A stretch of DNA of 9,744 nt from positions 1 through 9,744 of the forward strand of contig JAITSM010000242.1 of the NCBI GenBank assembly GCA_031287815.1, given 5' to 3'. This stretch comes from Prevotellaceae bacterium. Lineage in GTDB: Bacteria > Bacteroidota > Bacteroidia > Bacteroidales > UBA932. Every line of letters starts with the position of its first letter. Position 1 is the first letter of the stretch. The notes under the pieces are model-generated. The model worked only from the letters and a program-made list of their open reading frames with translations. It made no database searches and had not been told where the DNA came from. The position numbers and the translations under genes are program-made. This document shows, piece after piece, positions 1 through 6,679 of the stretch.

Positions 1-107
1 GGGACGGAATGTGCGAATGAACGACGCTTTTTCACCTTTCGTCCCTGACGGGACGACGATGGTGGAACAATCATTGTTTCTACCAACATTTTGTCCCTAA
101 CGGGGCA
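1..107. repeat. Concatenated palindromic intergenic repeat (GTCCC-TRAC-GGGAC hairpins)
   Basis: Two short palindromes share one design. At 40-55 the stem CGTCCC/GGGACG closes a TGAC loop. At 92-107 TGTCCC/GGGGCA closes TAAC, with one G-T wobble. Bases 1-6 (GGGACG) look like the right half of a third copy cut by the window edge. The first full hairpin is extended by CACC at 33-36 pairing with GGTG at 61-64. The spacer between hairpins is itself roughly palindromic (GGTGGAACAAT against ATTGTTTCTACC, 61-84). The array ends at about 107, where it meets unrelated sequence. No coding frame is evident. It resembles a REP/BIME-like dispersed repeat; the family name and function are not known to me. 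Confidence 0.6.
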
Positions 108-132
108 TTCTCCATTAAAACAGGCGCCAGCC

Positions 133-170
133 AATTCATAATTCATACCTCATAATTCATACTTCTTAAC
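133..170. repeat. Heptanucleotide-unit tandem repeat upstream of leuS promoter
   Basis: CATAATTCATACCT (137-150) is followed directly by CATAATTCATACTT (151-164), 13 of 14 bases identical. Each 14-mer is itself two related 7-mers (CATAATT and CATACYT). Weaker heptads continue on both sides. The array ends about 10 bases before the -33 box of the leuS promoter. Confidence 0.6.
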
Positions 171-173
171 TCC

Positions 174-205
174 TTTGTGTGTTAGAGCGGTTTTTCGTAC
201 CTTTG
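174..205 (+). promoter_or_regulatory. Bacteroidota-type promoter of leuS
   Basis: TTTG at 174-177 and TACCTTTG at 198-205 are separated by 20 bases, matching the Bacteroidota primary sigma consensus (TTTG, then TAnnTTTG). Transcription would start near 212, giving a leader of about a dozen bases before the ATG at 225. There is no Shine-Dalgarno sequence in that leader, which is usual in this phylum. Confidence 0.75.
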
Positions 206-224
206 CGCCGTTCAATAACAGACT

Positions 225-1187
225 ATGGAGTATAATTTTGCCGAAATCGAAAAGAAATGGCAGGCCTGGTGGGCGGACAATCAAACGTTCCGCGTCAAAA
301 CGGATGCCGGCCGCCCGAAATTTTATGTGCTGGATATGTTCCCCTATCCTTCGGGCGCGGGTTTGCATGTGGGGCATCCGCTGGGATACATTGCGTCCGA
401 TATTTATTCGCGCTACCGGCGGCTGTGCGGTTTTAACGTGCTGCACCCAATAGGCTACGACGCCTACGGGCTGCCGGCGGAACAGTACGCTATCCAGACA
501 GGGCAGCATCCCGAAGTAACTACCGCCGCCAATATCGAGCGTTACCGCCGGCAATTGGATAAAATCGGCTTTTCGTTCGACTGGAGCCGCGAGGTCAAAA
601 CCTGCGACCCGGCGTACTACAAGTGGACGCAGTGGGCGTTTATCCGGCTGTTCAATCATTTTTACAGTTATGAAAAAAATAAGGCCCTGCCCATAGCCGG
701 GCTGGTGCAGGCGTTTGAAACCTCCGGCACGGAAGGGCTGCGCGTAGCCTGCGGAAAAGAATTTTCGTTTTCAGCGGACGAATGGCGCGCCCTAAGCGAA
801 AAGGAAAAGCAGGAGACCTTGATGAACTACCGCCTCGCCTACTTGGGCGATACGATGGTGAACTGGTGCGCCGCCCTGGGAACGGTGCTTGCCAACGATG
901 AGGTGGTAAACGGCGTGTCGTTGCGCGGTGGCTATCCGGTAGAGCAGAAGGTCATGCGCCAGTGGTGCCTGCGCGTTTCGGCCTATGCCGAACGGTTGCT
1001 GGGCGGGCTGGACGACATTGACTGGCCGGCGTCCCTGAAAGAAACGCAACGCAACTGGATAGGAAAAAGCGAAGGGGCGGAGATGATATTTAAAAAAGAG
1101 AATGGTGATGTGAAAATAAAAATATTCACTACCCGCCCCGACACGATTTTCGGCGTAACCTTTATGGTGTTGGCGCCGGAAAGCTAA
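225..1187 (+). CDS. leuS: LeuRS N-terminal fragment (catalytic first half plus start of editing domain)
   Basis: This is the 320-residue open part of leuS upstream of the internal TAA. It contains the first half of the Rossmann catalytic core with HVGH (48-51), the PIGYDAYGLPAEQYA stretch typical of LeuRS, and the zinc-binding or ZN1-like insertion region. It then enters the CP1 editing domain, stopping 13 residues after TTRPDT. It lacks KMSKS, the anticodon-binding domain and most of the editing pocket, so alone it could not charge tRNA. Natural split LeuRS (Aquifex alpha/beta) also divides the chain internally. Here, however, the second half lacks its own promoter or good start, so a functional split enzyme is unlikely. 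Confidence 0.6.
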   Translation: MEYNFAEIEKKWQAWWADNQTFRVKTDAGRPKFYVLDMFPYPSGAGLHVGHPLGYIASDIYSRYRRLCGFNVLHPIGYDAYGLPAEQYAIQTGQHPEVTTAANIERYRRQLDKIGFSFDWSREVKTCDPAYYKWTQWAFIRLFNHFYSYEKNKALPIAGLVQAFETSGTEGLRVACGKEFSFSADEWRALSEKEKQETLMNYRLAYLGDTMVNWCAALGTVLANDEVVNGVSLRGGYPVEQKVMRQWCLRVSAYAERLLGGLDDIDWPASLKETQRNWIGKSEGAEMIFKKENGDVKIKIFTTRPDTIFGVTFMVLAPES

Positions 1188-1343
1188 TATGTCCGCGACC
1201 TCACCACGCCGGAACAGGAAGAAGCGGTTGCCAAATACCTGGAAGCAACAAAAAAGAAAACCGAACGCGAACGCATCGCCGACCGGAGGGTTACCGGCGT
1301 TTTCAGCGGGTCGTACGCCCTTCATCCGCTCACCGGCGAGCCG

Positions 1344-3083
1344 GTGCCGGTATGGATTAGCGATTATGTGCTGGCCGGCTATGGCACTGGCGCAATTATG
1401 GCCGTGCCTGCGCACGACAGCCGCGACTACACTTTTGCCAAACAGTTCGAACAGGAACTGCGCGCCCAGCTGGGCGGAAAAGACCCGGTGGTGCCTTTGA
1501 TTGAAGGCTGCGACGTATCCGTAGAAAGTTTCGACGCAAAGGAAGGGAAGATGATTAACTCCCCGCAGGAAGGCTGCTGGAGCGGGCTCTCGTTGAACGG
1601 GCTGGACGTGAAAGACGCTATCGGCAGGGCAAGGGAATATATCGAAGCATACGATTTGGGGCGGATACAGGTCAACTACCGCCTGCGCGACGCGATTTTC
1701 AGCCGCCAGCGGTACTGGGGCGAGCCCTTCCCGGTTTATTATGACGCCGCCGGGATGCCGCAGGCGCTGCCCGAAGAAGTCCTCCCGCTGGAACTGCCCG
1801 AAGTGGACAAATTCCTCCCGACAGAAACCGGCGAGCCGCCGCTCGGCCGCGCCGGACATTGGGCGTGGGACAGCATCCAAAAGAAAGTCGTAGCCACTGC
1901 CGCCATAGACAATAAAACGGTTTTCGCCCTTGAGCGGAACACCATGCCGGGATTTGCCGGCTCATCGGCCTACTACCTGCGCTACATGGACCCCCATAAC
2001 GAAAAGGCGCTGGTGAGCAGGGGAGACAACGCATACTGGCGCAACGTCGACCTGTATATCGGCGGCACGGAACACGCCACAGGACATTTAATCTATTCCC
2101 GCTTCTGGAATAAATTCCTCTTCGATATAGGCGTGGTATGCGAAGACGAACCCTTCAAAAAACTCATCAATCAGGGGATGATACAGGGGCGCAGCAATTT
2201 TGTGTACCGTATCCAAAACACCAATACCTTTGTTTCCCTCAATTTAAAAGACAAGTACGACGTGACGCCCCTGCACGTGGAAGTGAATATAGTGGACAAC
2301 GACGTGCTGGACGTGGAGAAATTCAAGGCATGGCGACCCGAATTTGCCGGCGTCGAATTTATTCTGGAAAACGGCAAATACATTTGCGGCTGGGCGGTGG
2401 AGAAAATGTCGAAATCCATGTACAACGTGGTGAATCCCGATGATATTGTAGAAAAATACGGCGCGGACACCTTGCGCATGTACGAAATGTTCCTGGGGCC
2501 GCTCGAACAGTCAAAACCCTGGGACACCAACGGCATCGACGGCGTACACCGTTTCCTGAAAAAATACTGGCGGCTGTTCTTCCAAGACGGTAACCTTGCC
2601 CTGTCGGACGCGCCGGCCACCCCGCAGGAATTAAAAACCCTGCACCGCCTGATAAAAAAAGTGCGGGACGACATTGAAAACTTCTCGTTCAACACCGCTG
2701 TCAGCGCCTTCATGATTGGCGTCAACGAACTGATGGAACTGAAATGCCGCAAGCGCGCCGTCCTGCAACCCCTCACCGTGCTCCTTTCCCCCTTCTGCCC
2801 GCACATTTGCGAAGAACTCTGGTCGCTGCTCGGGCACGCCGGAAGCATTGCCGACGCTGCGTTCCCCGCCTATGAAGAAAAATATACGGTGGAAAACCGC
2901 TTTGACTATCCCGTATCATTCAACGGGAAACTGCGCTTCAAAAAAACATTGCCGTTAGGCATTTCCCCGAAGGAAATAGAAACCGCGGTACTGCACGACA
3001 AACAATCGGCCAAATACCTGGAAGGGAAAACGCCGAAAAAGGTGATTATCGTCGAAGGCAAAATTGTAAACGTGGTGGTATAA
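1344..3083 (+). CDS. leuS: LeuRS C-terminal fragment (rest of editing domain, KMSKS, anticodon-binding domain)
   Basis: This is the same reading frame as the upstream fragment. The first usable start codon after the break is GTG at 1344, giving 579 residues, but it falls inside the conserved PVPVWISDYVLAGYGTG segment and is probably not a real start. The conserved frame actually resumes directly after the stop at 1188. The part includes the editing aspartate region (AHDSRD), RQRYWGEPFP, the catalytic-core segment with KMSKS at 2403-2417, the helical anticodon-binding domain (PFCPHICEELW) and the C-terminal tRNA-binding domain ending IVEGKIVNVVV. No Shine-Dalgarno sequence or promoter-like box was seen just before 1344. 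Confidence 0.55.
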   Translation: MPVWISDYVLAGYGTGAIMAVPAHDSRDYTFAKQFEQELRAQLGGKDPVVPLIEGCDVSVESFDAKEGKMINSPQEGCWSGLSLNGLDVKDAIGRAREYIEAYDLGRIQVNYRLRDAIFSRQRYWGEPFPVYYDAAGMPQALPEEVLPLELPEVDKFLPTETGEPPLGRAGHWAWDSIQKKVVATAAIDNKTVFALERNTMPGFAGSSAYYLRYMDPHNEKALVSRGDNAYWRNVDLYIGGTEHATGHLIYSRFWNKFLFDIGVVCEDEPFKKLINQGMIQGRSNFVYRIQNTNTFVSLNLKDKYDVTPLHVEVNIVDNDVLDVEKFKAWRPEFAGVEFILENGKYICGWAVEKMSKSMYNVVNPDDIVEKYGADTLRMYEMFLGPLEQSKPWDTNGIDGVHRFLKKYWRLFFQDGNLALSDAPATPQELKTLHRLIKKVRDDIENFSFNTAVSAFMIGVNELMELKCRKRAVLQPLTVLLSPFCPHICEELWSLLGHAGSIADAAFPAYEEKYTVENRFDYPVSFNGKLRFKKTLPLGISPKEIETAVLHDKQSAKYLEGKTPKKVIIVEGKIVNVVV

Positions 3084-3113
3084 CCCGCCGGATATATACA
3101 AAAATAAAGGAAT

Positions 3114-4478
3114 ATGGCTAAAACAAAGACCGCTTATTTTTGCCAGCACTGCGGGTTTGAATCCGCAAAATGGCTGGGACGCTGCCCCTCGTGCGGCGAG
3201 TGGAACACGTTTGTCGAAGAACCCGTACACAAAGAACCGGCAACAGCCCGCCTTTCCTTTTCGCCGGGCAAATCCATAGCGCAGCGGGTAGACGAAATCA
3301 CCTTTGAACAGCAACCGCGCCTGAATATCGAAAACGAAGAAATCAACCGCCTGCTCGGCGGCGGGCTGGTGCTCGGCTCGCTGGTGCTGGTGGGCGGGGA
3401 ACCGGGCATCGGCAAATCAACCCTGAGCCTGCAATTAGCCCTCCATGCGCCGTCGCTGAAAACCCTCTACGTATCGGGCGAAGAAAGCGTACAGCAAATT
3501 AAACTCCGCGCCGACCGGCTCGGCGGCAGCGGCGCCAATTGTTATATCCTGAGCGAAACCTCCCTCGAAGACATCTTTGCGCAGGCGCAGCAACTGCAAC
3601 CACAGTTTATAGTCGTCGATTCCATCCAGACGCTCTCCACCGCCCGCGTAGAATCATCGGCCGGCAGCGTATCGCAAATACGCGAATGCGCGGCGCAACT
3701 CCTGAAATTTGCCAAACAAACCGGCATCCCCGTCTTTATTATCGGCCACATCACAAAGGACGGAAGCATTGCAGGGCCAAAGGTACTCGAGCATATCGTC
3801 GACGTCGTACTCCAGTTCGAAGGTGACGGCAACCATGCCTACCGCCTGTTGCGCAGCAGCAAAAACCGCTTCGGCTCGACCGCCGAAATAGGCATCTTCG
3901 AAATGCTGGGCAGCGGGCTGCGCGAAGTAAGCAACCCTTCTGAAATCCTGATTACGCAACACGACAGCGCGCTCAGCGGCGTAGCCGTAGCCGCCACCCT
4001 CGACGGCATACGCCCCCTGCTCATAGAAACGCAGGCGCTGGTAAGCAGTGCAGCCTACGGCACCCCCCAACGCTCCGCCACCGGCTTTGACGTCCGCCGA
4101 ATGAACATGCTCCTCGCCGTACTGGAAAAACGCGCCGGATTCAAATTAGCCGTCAAGGACGTATTCCTCAACATGGCCGGCGGCCTCAAAGTCGTAGACC
4201 CGGCGGCAGACTTGGCGGTAGTAACGGCCATCCTCTCCTCCAACTTCGACTTGCCGGTATCGTCCCACTATTGCTTTGCGGCGGAGGTAGGGCTCAGCGG
4301 CGAGATTCGCCCGGTCGCCCGCATCGACCAGCGTATCGCCGAAGCGGAAAAACTCGGCTTCGAGAAAATCTTTATTTCCCGCCACAACCAAAAAGGCTTG
4401 CCCAAAACCAAAAAAATCACATTAGTCCCCCTCTCCAAAATGGATGAACTGCTCCAGGCGGTATTCCGCAACCAATAG
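3114..4478 (+). CDS. radA: DNA repair protein RadA (Sms)
   Basis: RadA is a RecA-related, hexameric DnaB-like ATPase that promotes branch migration of recombination intermediates in the cytoplasm. The 454-residue product has the full family layout. An N-terminal C4 zinc finger has C10, C13, C24 and C27. The RecA-like ATPase core has Walker A GGEPGIGKST (94-103, K101) and Walker B ending in D169. The RadA-specific KNRFG motif is at 250-254. A C-terminal Lon-protease-like domain spans about 285-454, including GEIRPV. Length is typical (about 450-460). The ATG at 3114 is preceded by AAAGGA and lies 30 bases after leuS with no separate promoter seen, so co-transcription with leuS is likely. The reading frame is intact and ends with TAG. 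Confidence 0.96.
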   Translation: MAKTKTAYFCQHCGFESAKWLGRCPSCGEWNTFVEEPVHKEPATARLSFSPGKSIAQRVDEITFEQQPRLNIENEEINRLLGGGLVLGSLVLVGGEPGIGKSTLSLQLALHAPSLKTLYVSGEESVQQIKLRADRLGGSGANCYILSETSLEDIFAQAQQLQPQFIVVDSIQTLSTARVESSAGSVSQIRECAAQLLKFAKQTGIPVFIIGHITKDGSIAGPKVLEHIVDVVLQFEGDGNHAYRLLRSSKNRFGSTAEIGIFEMLGSGLREVSNPSEILITQHDSALSGVAVAATLDGIRPLLIETQALVSSAAYGTPQRSATGFDVRRMNMLLAVLEKRAGFKLAVKDVFLNMAGGLKVVDPAADLAVVTAILSSNFDLPVSSHYCFAAEVGLSGEIRPVARIDQRIAEAEKLGFEKIFISRHNQKGLPKTKKITLVPLSKMDELLQAVFRNQ

Positions 4479-4486
4479 CCCTTTTT

Positions 4487-4514
4487 AATGGAGAATGGTC
4501 AATGGAGAACGGTC
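4487..4514. repeat. Heptanucleotide-unit tandem repeat after radA
   Basis: AATGGAGAATGGTC (4487-4500) is followed by AATGGAGAACGGTC (4501-4514), 13 of 14 identical. Each splits into two related 7-mers (AATGGAG and AAYGGTC). The stretch TTTTAATGGAGAAT (4483-4496) recurs as an exact reverse complement at 107-120, so a related copy bounds the leuS-radA unit on each side. A second small tandem pair, GTTAATG twice, lies at 4594-4607. Confidence 0.6.
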
Positions 4515-4523
4515 AACGCTAAA

Positions 4524-4554
4524 GTCTTCTCCTGACGCAAGCAAGTGGGAAGAC
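4524..4554. other. Intergenic hairpin downstream of radA
   Basis: GTCTTCTCC (4524-4532) can pair with GGGAAGAC (4547-4554), with one bulged base and a 14-base loop. It is not followed by a T-run on either strand, so it is not a standard intrinsic terminator. Its role is unknown. Confidence 0.35.
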
Positions 4555-4611
4555 ATTCTAACGAGACGAGACGACCATTTTCGAATTATGAAAGTTAATG
4601 GTTAATGCTTA

Positions 4612-4725
4612 TTGTTTGAAAAAATCCTTGCAGATTTCCCCGAAATAACCAGAGAAGATATTTGGGTTCTCTTTGCTTTTTCTGTCGAAAGGGAATACCG
4701 TTTGCAGTATGCGGGAATCCGCTAA
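4612..4725 (+). pseudogene. C-terminal remnant of a DUF433-type (VapB-like antitoxin) gene
   Basis: In the frame ending at TAA 4723-4725, bases 4618-4722 read EKILADFPEITREDIW and then VLFAFSVEREYRLQ. This matches the C-terminal half of DUF433 proteins (typically EILEDFPELTEEDI...LAFAADRE), small helix-turn-helix proteins of about 75 residues often paired with a PIN-like DUF5615 toxin. Only about 36-38 residues remain. The frame upstream reaches a stop at 4603-4605 with no ATG; TTG at 4612 is the only start-like codon. The N-terminal half is absent, and in its place is low-complexity sequence with the GTTAATG duplication. No toxin partner is present. The match is from memory of the family pattern, not from a search. 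Confidence 0.6.
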
Positions 4726-4742
4726 CTACCGTTTTCAGAAAT

Positions 4743-4764
4743 TAAAATACGCCGGGCGTTTTTA
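4743..4764. terminator. Bidirectional intrinsic terminator between convergent units
   Basis: TAAAA (4743-4747) pairs with TTTTA (4760-4764), and ACGC (4749-4752) with GCGT (4756-4759) around a CGG loop. On the + strand a T-rich run follows through 4770; on the - strand TATTTTAATTT follows. It sits where the leuS-radA direction meets the 3' end of the - strand gene and overlaps that gene's stop codon. Confidence 0.5.
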
Positions 4765-5940
4765 TTTTTTCACCGACAACTTCACGTAGTCGATTTCGAA
4801 TGCCACCGGTAATTTTTGGTCATGCGTGTTGCCCAGCACGCCGGCGGTAAAAGCAATGTAAAGCGGTTGTTTTATCGGGTTGGCGCACTCGAATATTTTT
4901 TTACCATTGATATGCCATGTCAGCGTTCTATCGGTGCGTTCCAGTTGGAAAATATAACATTTTCCGCTGCGCAATGTCAATCTTTTCGACTCCGACGACG
5001 TATTGCCGGCCGTGTATGCGCCCACTACTAACCGATGGTTACAATAATGCGCAATGCTGATAGCCGGCATATTTTTTTCGCTGCCCAGCCAAAATGCGCT
5101 GTAAATATTTTTTACATTCGGCACGCTGATTTTCGCTTCCAGGCGTCCGTTGCCCATTTGAAAGCGGTGCGCCGTGCTAACCATCCCCGAGGTATAGGGA
5201 AATTCACGGGGAATAAATCCGCTCGTTTCATCCCATGCCGTGCCGGCAGCGGTTTCCTTGCGAACGATTATTTGCAGGGCGTCGCCGGAGAGCGCAAGGT
5301 TTTTGCCGTCGCTCAAAAAATGCTCTTCGGAATTGAACGAATAATTCTGCGATAATATAGCCCCGCTCCAATAGGGCTTGGTGTCCCATTGCGAAGACAG
5401 CCGCTCATGGTGGAACAGGTCTTCAAACGTTGGTTTCCACTGTGCCCGCTCCTCAAAAACGGCGGCGTATTTTTTCTGTATTTTGAAATATTCCTTGATG
5501 TATTTCGACTTTGCGAGCCGTTTAAATTCCACCAATTTCAAATAGGGCTCGCTTTCGCGGTGGCGTTTTTTATTTTTCAAATACGCCTTGTGTTGCCGGA
5601 AGGAAGGCGAAGTGATTTTGTTTTGCAATTCAATATACTCCTGCACATATTCCGATTCGGAACGTTCGCCGGTTTTTTTGAATTTTTTCACTTCAGAATA
5701 GCGGCGCACTTCCCTGAGCCGCTTTTCCAGCAAGCGTTCTTTGCTGGTTTTGTAAGACAACGAGCGGATGTGGTTTAATTCGCTGGTAAATTCCGGCGAC
5801 TGGACATACGTTTTTAATTCGTTATAGCGCGCAAAATTGTCGGATTTTTTAATCTCGTTGCAGCGCGCATACATGGTTTCATACAAAAGCTGTTGCCGCT
5901 CGTATGCTTCTGCGGAAGGAATCAATGATAAAAAATTCAT
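4762..5940 (-). CDS. GH16-like jelly-roll protein with charged helical N-terminus, catalytic residues lost
   Basis: The 392-residue protein has two parts. Residues about 12-170 are very rich in Lys, Arg, Glu and Tyr and predicted helical. They carry loose repeats of about 20 residues, such as RYNELKTYVQSPEF (38-51), EYIELQNKITSPSF (101-114) and PYLKLVEFKRLAKS (132-145). Residues about 172-390 resemble the concanavalin-like fold of family 16 glycoside hydrolases: a GRLEAKISVP strand, SAFWLGSE, and a C-terminal FEIDYVKL strand. The family's ExDxxE catalytic motif would fall at 293-298, where the sequence is AISIAH. All three acidic residues are replaced, so hydrolysis is unlikely and a carbohydrate-binding or structural role is inferred. 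No convincing signal peptide or membrane segment is visible, so it may be cytoplasmic. Its ATG lies 40 bases downstream of the response regulator stop with its own promoter-like box. The fold assignment is moderately sure; the function is unknown. Confidence 0.75.
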   Translation of the reverse strand: MNFLSLIPSAEAYERQQLLYETMYARCNEIKKSDNFARYNELKTYVQSPEFTSELNHIRSLSYKTSKERLLEKRLREVRRYSEVKKFKKTGERSESEYVQEYIELQNKITSPSFRQHKAYLKNKKRHRESEPYLKLVEFKRLAKSKYIKEYFKIQKKYAAVFEERAQWKPTFEDLFHHERLSSQWDTKPYWSGAILSQNYSFNSEEHFLSDGKNLALSGDALQIIVRKETAAGTAWDETSGFIPREFPYTSGMVSTAHRFQMGNGRLEAKISVPNVKNIYSAFWLGSEKNMPAISIAHYCNHRLVVGAYTAGNTSSESKRLTLRSGKCYIFQLERTDRTLTWHINGKKIFECANPIKQPLYIAFTAGVLGNTHDQKLPVAFEIDYVKLSVKK

Positions 5941-5964
5941 GGCGGTATTTCAAGATTTACGGTT

Positions 5965-5972
5965 CAAAGATA
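5965..5972 (-). promoter_or_regulatory. Promoter -7 box for the GH16-like gene
   Basis: On the - strand this reads TATCTTTG, an exact TAnnTTTG match, 25 bases before the ATG at 5940. No clear TTTG box is visible at the expected upstream distance, which lies inside the end of the response regulator gene. The gene may therefore be transcribed both by readthrough and from here. Confidence 0.5.
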
Positions 5973-5980
5973 TAAAATTT

Positions 5981-6679
5981 TTATGACACCAGCTTAAATC
6001 CTTTCCCGCGTTCGTTGATAATCGTTACCGAAGGGTCGGCGCTGAGGTATTTCCGCAGTTTGGTAATGTAAACGTCCATGCTGCGCGCATTGAAATAATT
6101 TTCTTCTTTCCACACCCTGCTCAATGCAAAATGGCGGTCGAGCACTTTATTTTTGTGTACACATAACAACCGTAGCAATTCCGCTTCTTTACCCGTCAGG
6201 GATATATTTACCGTTTTATCCTTATTGACGAGGGTTTGCTTTTCAAAATCGAACAGGAGTTTACCGATATGGAAAATTTTTTCCGACAGTAACTCCTCCT
6301 CCGGCATGCTTTTCGTACGGCGCAAAATGGCTTCTATCCGCAACAATAATTCTTCAAGATTAAACGGCTTTCTGATATAGTCGTCGGCGCCGGCGGCAAA
6401 GCCTTCCTCCACATCTTCGGGCATGGATTTTGCCGTCAGGAAAATAATGGGAATATACGCATTCTTTTGCCGTATTTCTTTGGCCACCGTGAAGCCGTCT
6501 TTCTTCGGCATCATCACATCCAGAAGGCAGAGGTGGTATTTTTTGGCAGAAAAATATTTGGATACCTGTTCGCCGTCCATATACCAATCTACCAAATAAT
6601 TTTTCATAATAAGGTAATCGCGCAACAAGCCGCCCATGTGCTCTTCGTCTTCCGCCAGTAAAATCTGTGTCCTTTTCAT
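5981..6679 (-). CDS. rprY: RprY-like OmpR-family response regulator
   Basis: This is a cytoplasmic DNA-binding response regulator of 232 residues. The receiver domain (about 4-120) shows the acidic pocket E10-D11-E12, phospho-acceptor D54 in CLLDVMMPKKDGF, T82 in FLTAK, and K104 in YIRKPF. The OmpR-type winged-helix domain (about 135-231) includes LTGKEAELLRLL, NYFNARSMDVYITKLRKYL and the closing ERGKGFKLV wing. The C-terminal domain strongly resembles Bacteroides RprY. The ATG at 6677-6679 is chosen because MKRTQILLAEDEE begins the receiver fold and overlaps the kinase stop as ATGA, a coupling arrangement. A longer frame from 6736 would add 19 residues unlike the family. It is encoded directly after its cognate kinase. 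The symbol rests on recalled similarity. Confidence 0.93.
   Translation of the reverse strand: MKRTQILLAEDEEHMGGLLRDYLIMKNYLVDWYMDGEQVSKYFSAKKYHLCLLDVMMPKKDGFTVAKEIRQKNAYIPIIFLTAKSMPEDVEEGFAAGADDYIRKPFNLEELLLRIEAILRRTKSMPEEELLSEKIFHIGKLLFDFEKQTLVNKDKTVNISLTGKEAELLRLLCVHKNKVLDRHFALSRVWKEENYFNARSMDVYITKLRKYLSADPSVTIINERGKGFKLVS

Larger units (their letters stand above)
225..3083 (+). pseudogene. leuS: Leucyl-tRNA synthetase gene interrupted by an in-frame TAA
   Basis: The gene encodes class Ia leucyl-tRNA synthetase, which charges tRNA-Leu in the cytoplasm and edits mischarged tRNA. The frame from 225 to the TAA at 3081-3083 is about 952 codons, normal length for the bacterial enzyme. It is one frame throughout, broken only by TAA at 1185-1187 (codon 321). 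Homology is collinear on both sides of that stop, with no missing or shifted bases. Visible landmarks on full-length numbering are the HIGH-type motif HVGH at residues 48-51, the editing-domain threonine-rich motif TTRPDT at about 302-307, the second editing motif GYGTGAIMAVPAHDSRD at about 385-401 with its conserved aspartate, and KMSKS at 2403-2417. Bacteroidales homologues usually have Glu at the stop position as I recall, so GAA to TAA is the simplest event. The gene is essential and the rest is well preserved, so the break may be very recent, a sequence error or strain-mixture artefact, or suppressed. The start at 225 sits just after a good promoter. radA follows 30 bases downstream. Confidence 0.9.

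Noticed and set aside
1..107. Possible CRISPR array
   Set aside because: The repeated parts are short palindromes only about 16 bases long with degenerate copies, and the spacers pair with each other. There is no regular 28-47-base repeat and no cas gene.
1185..1187. Alternative genetic code with TAA as a sense codon
   Set aside because: TAA ends leuS, the GH16-like gene, rprY and the serine palmitoyltransferase gene at expected lengths, and no other internal TAA occurs in a conserved gene.
1189..1500. Open frame starting at ATG 1189 right after the leuS stop
   Set aside because: It is in a different frame from leuS and encodes Arg/Pro/Ser-rich sequence unlike LeuRS. The true frame continues collinearly from 1188.
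792..1880. Long open frame (362 codons) on the - strand opposite leuS
   Set aside because: It lies entirely antisense to clearly homologous leuS sequence, has no family features, and is a by-product of GC-rich codon use.
2171..2848. 225-codon - strand frame opposite the leuS 3' part
   Set aside because: It is antisense to the conserved KMSKS and anticodon-binding region and has no recognisable domain.
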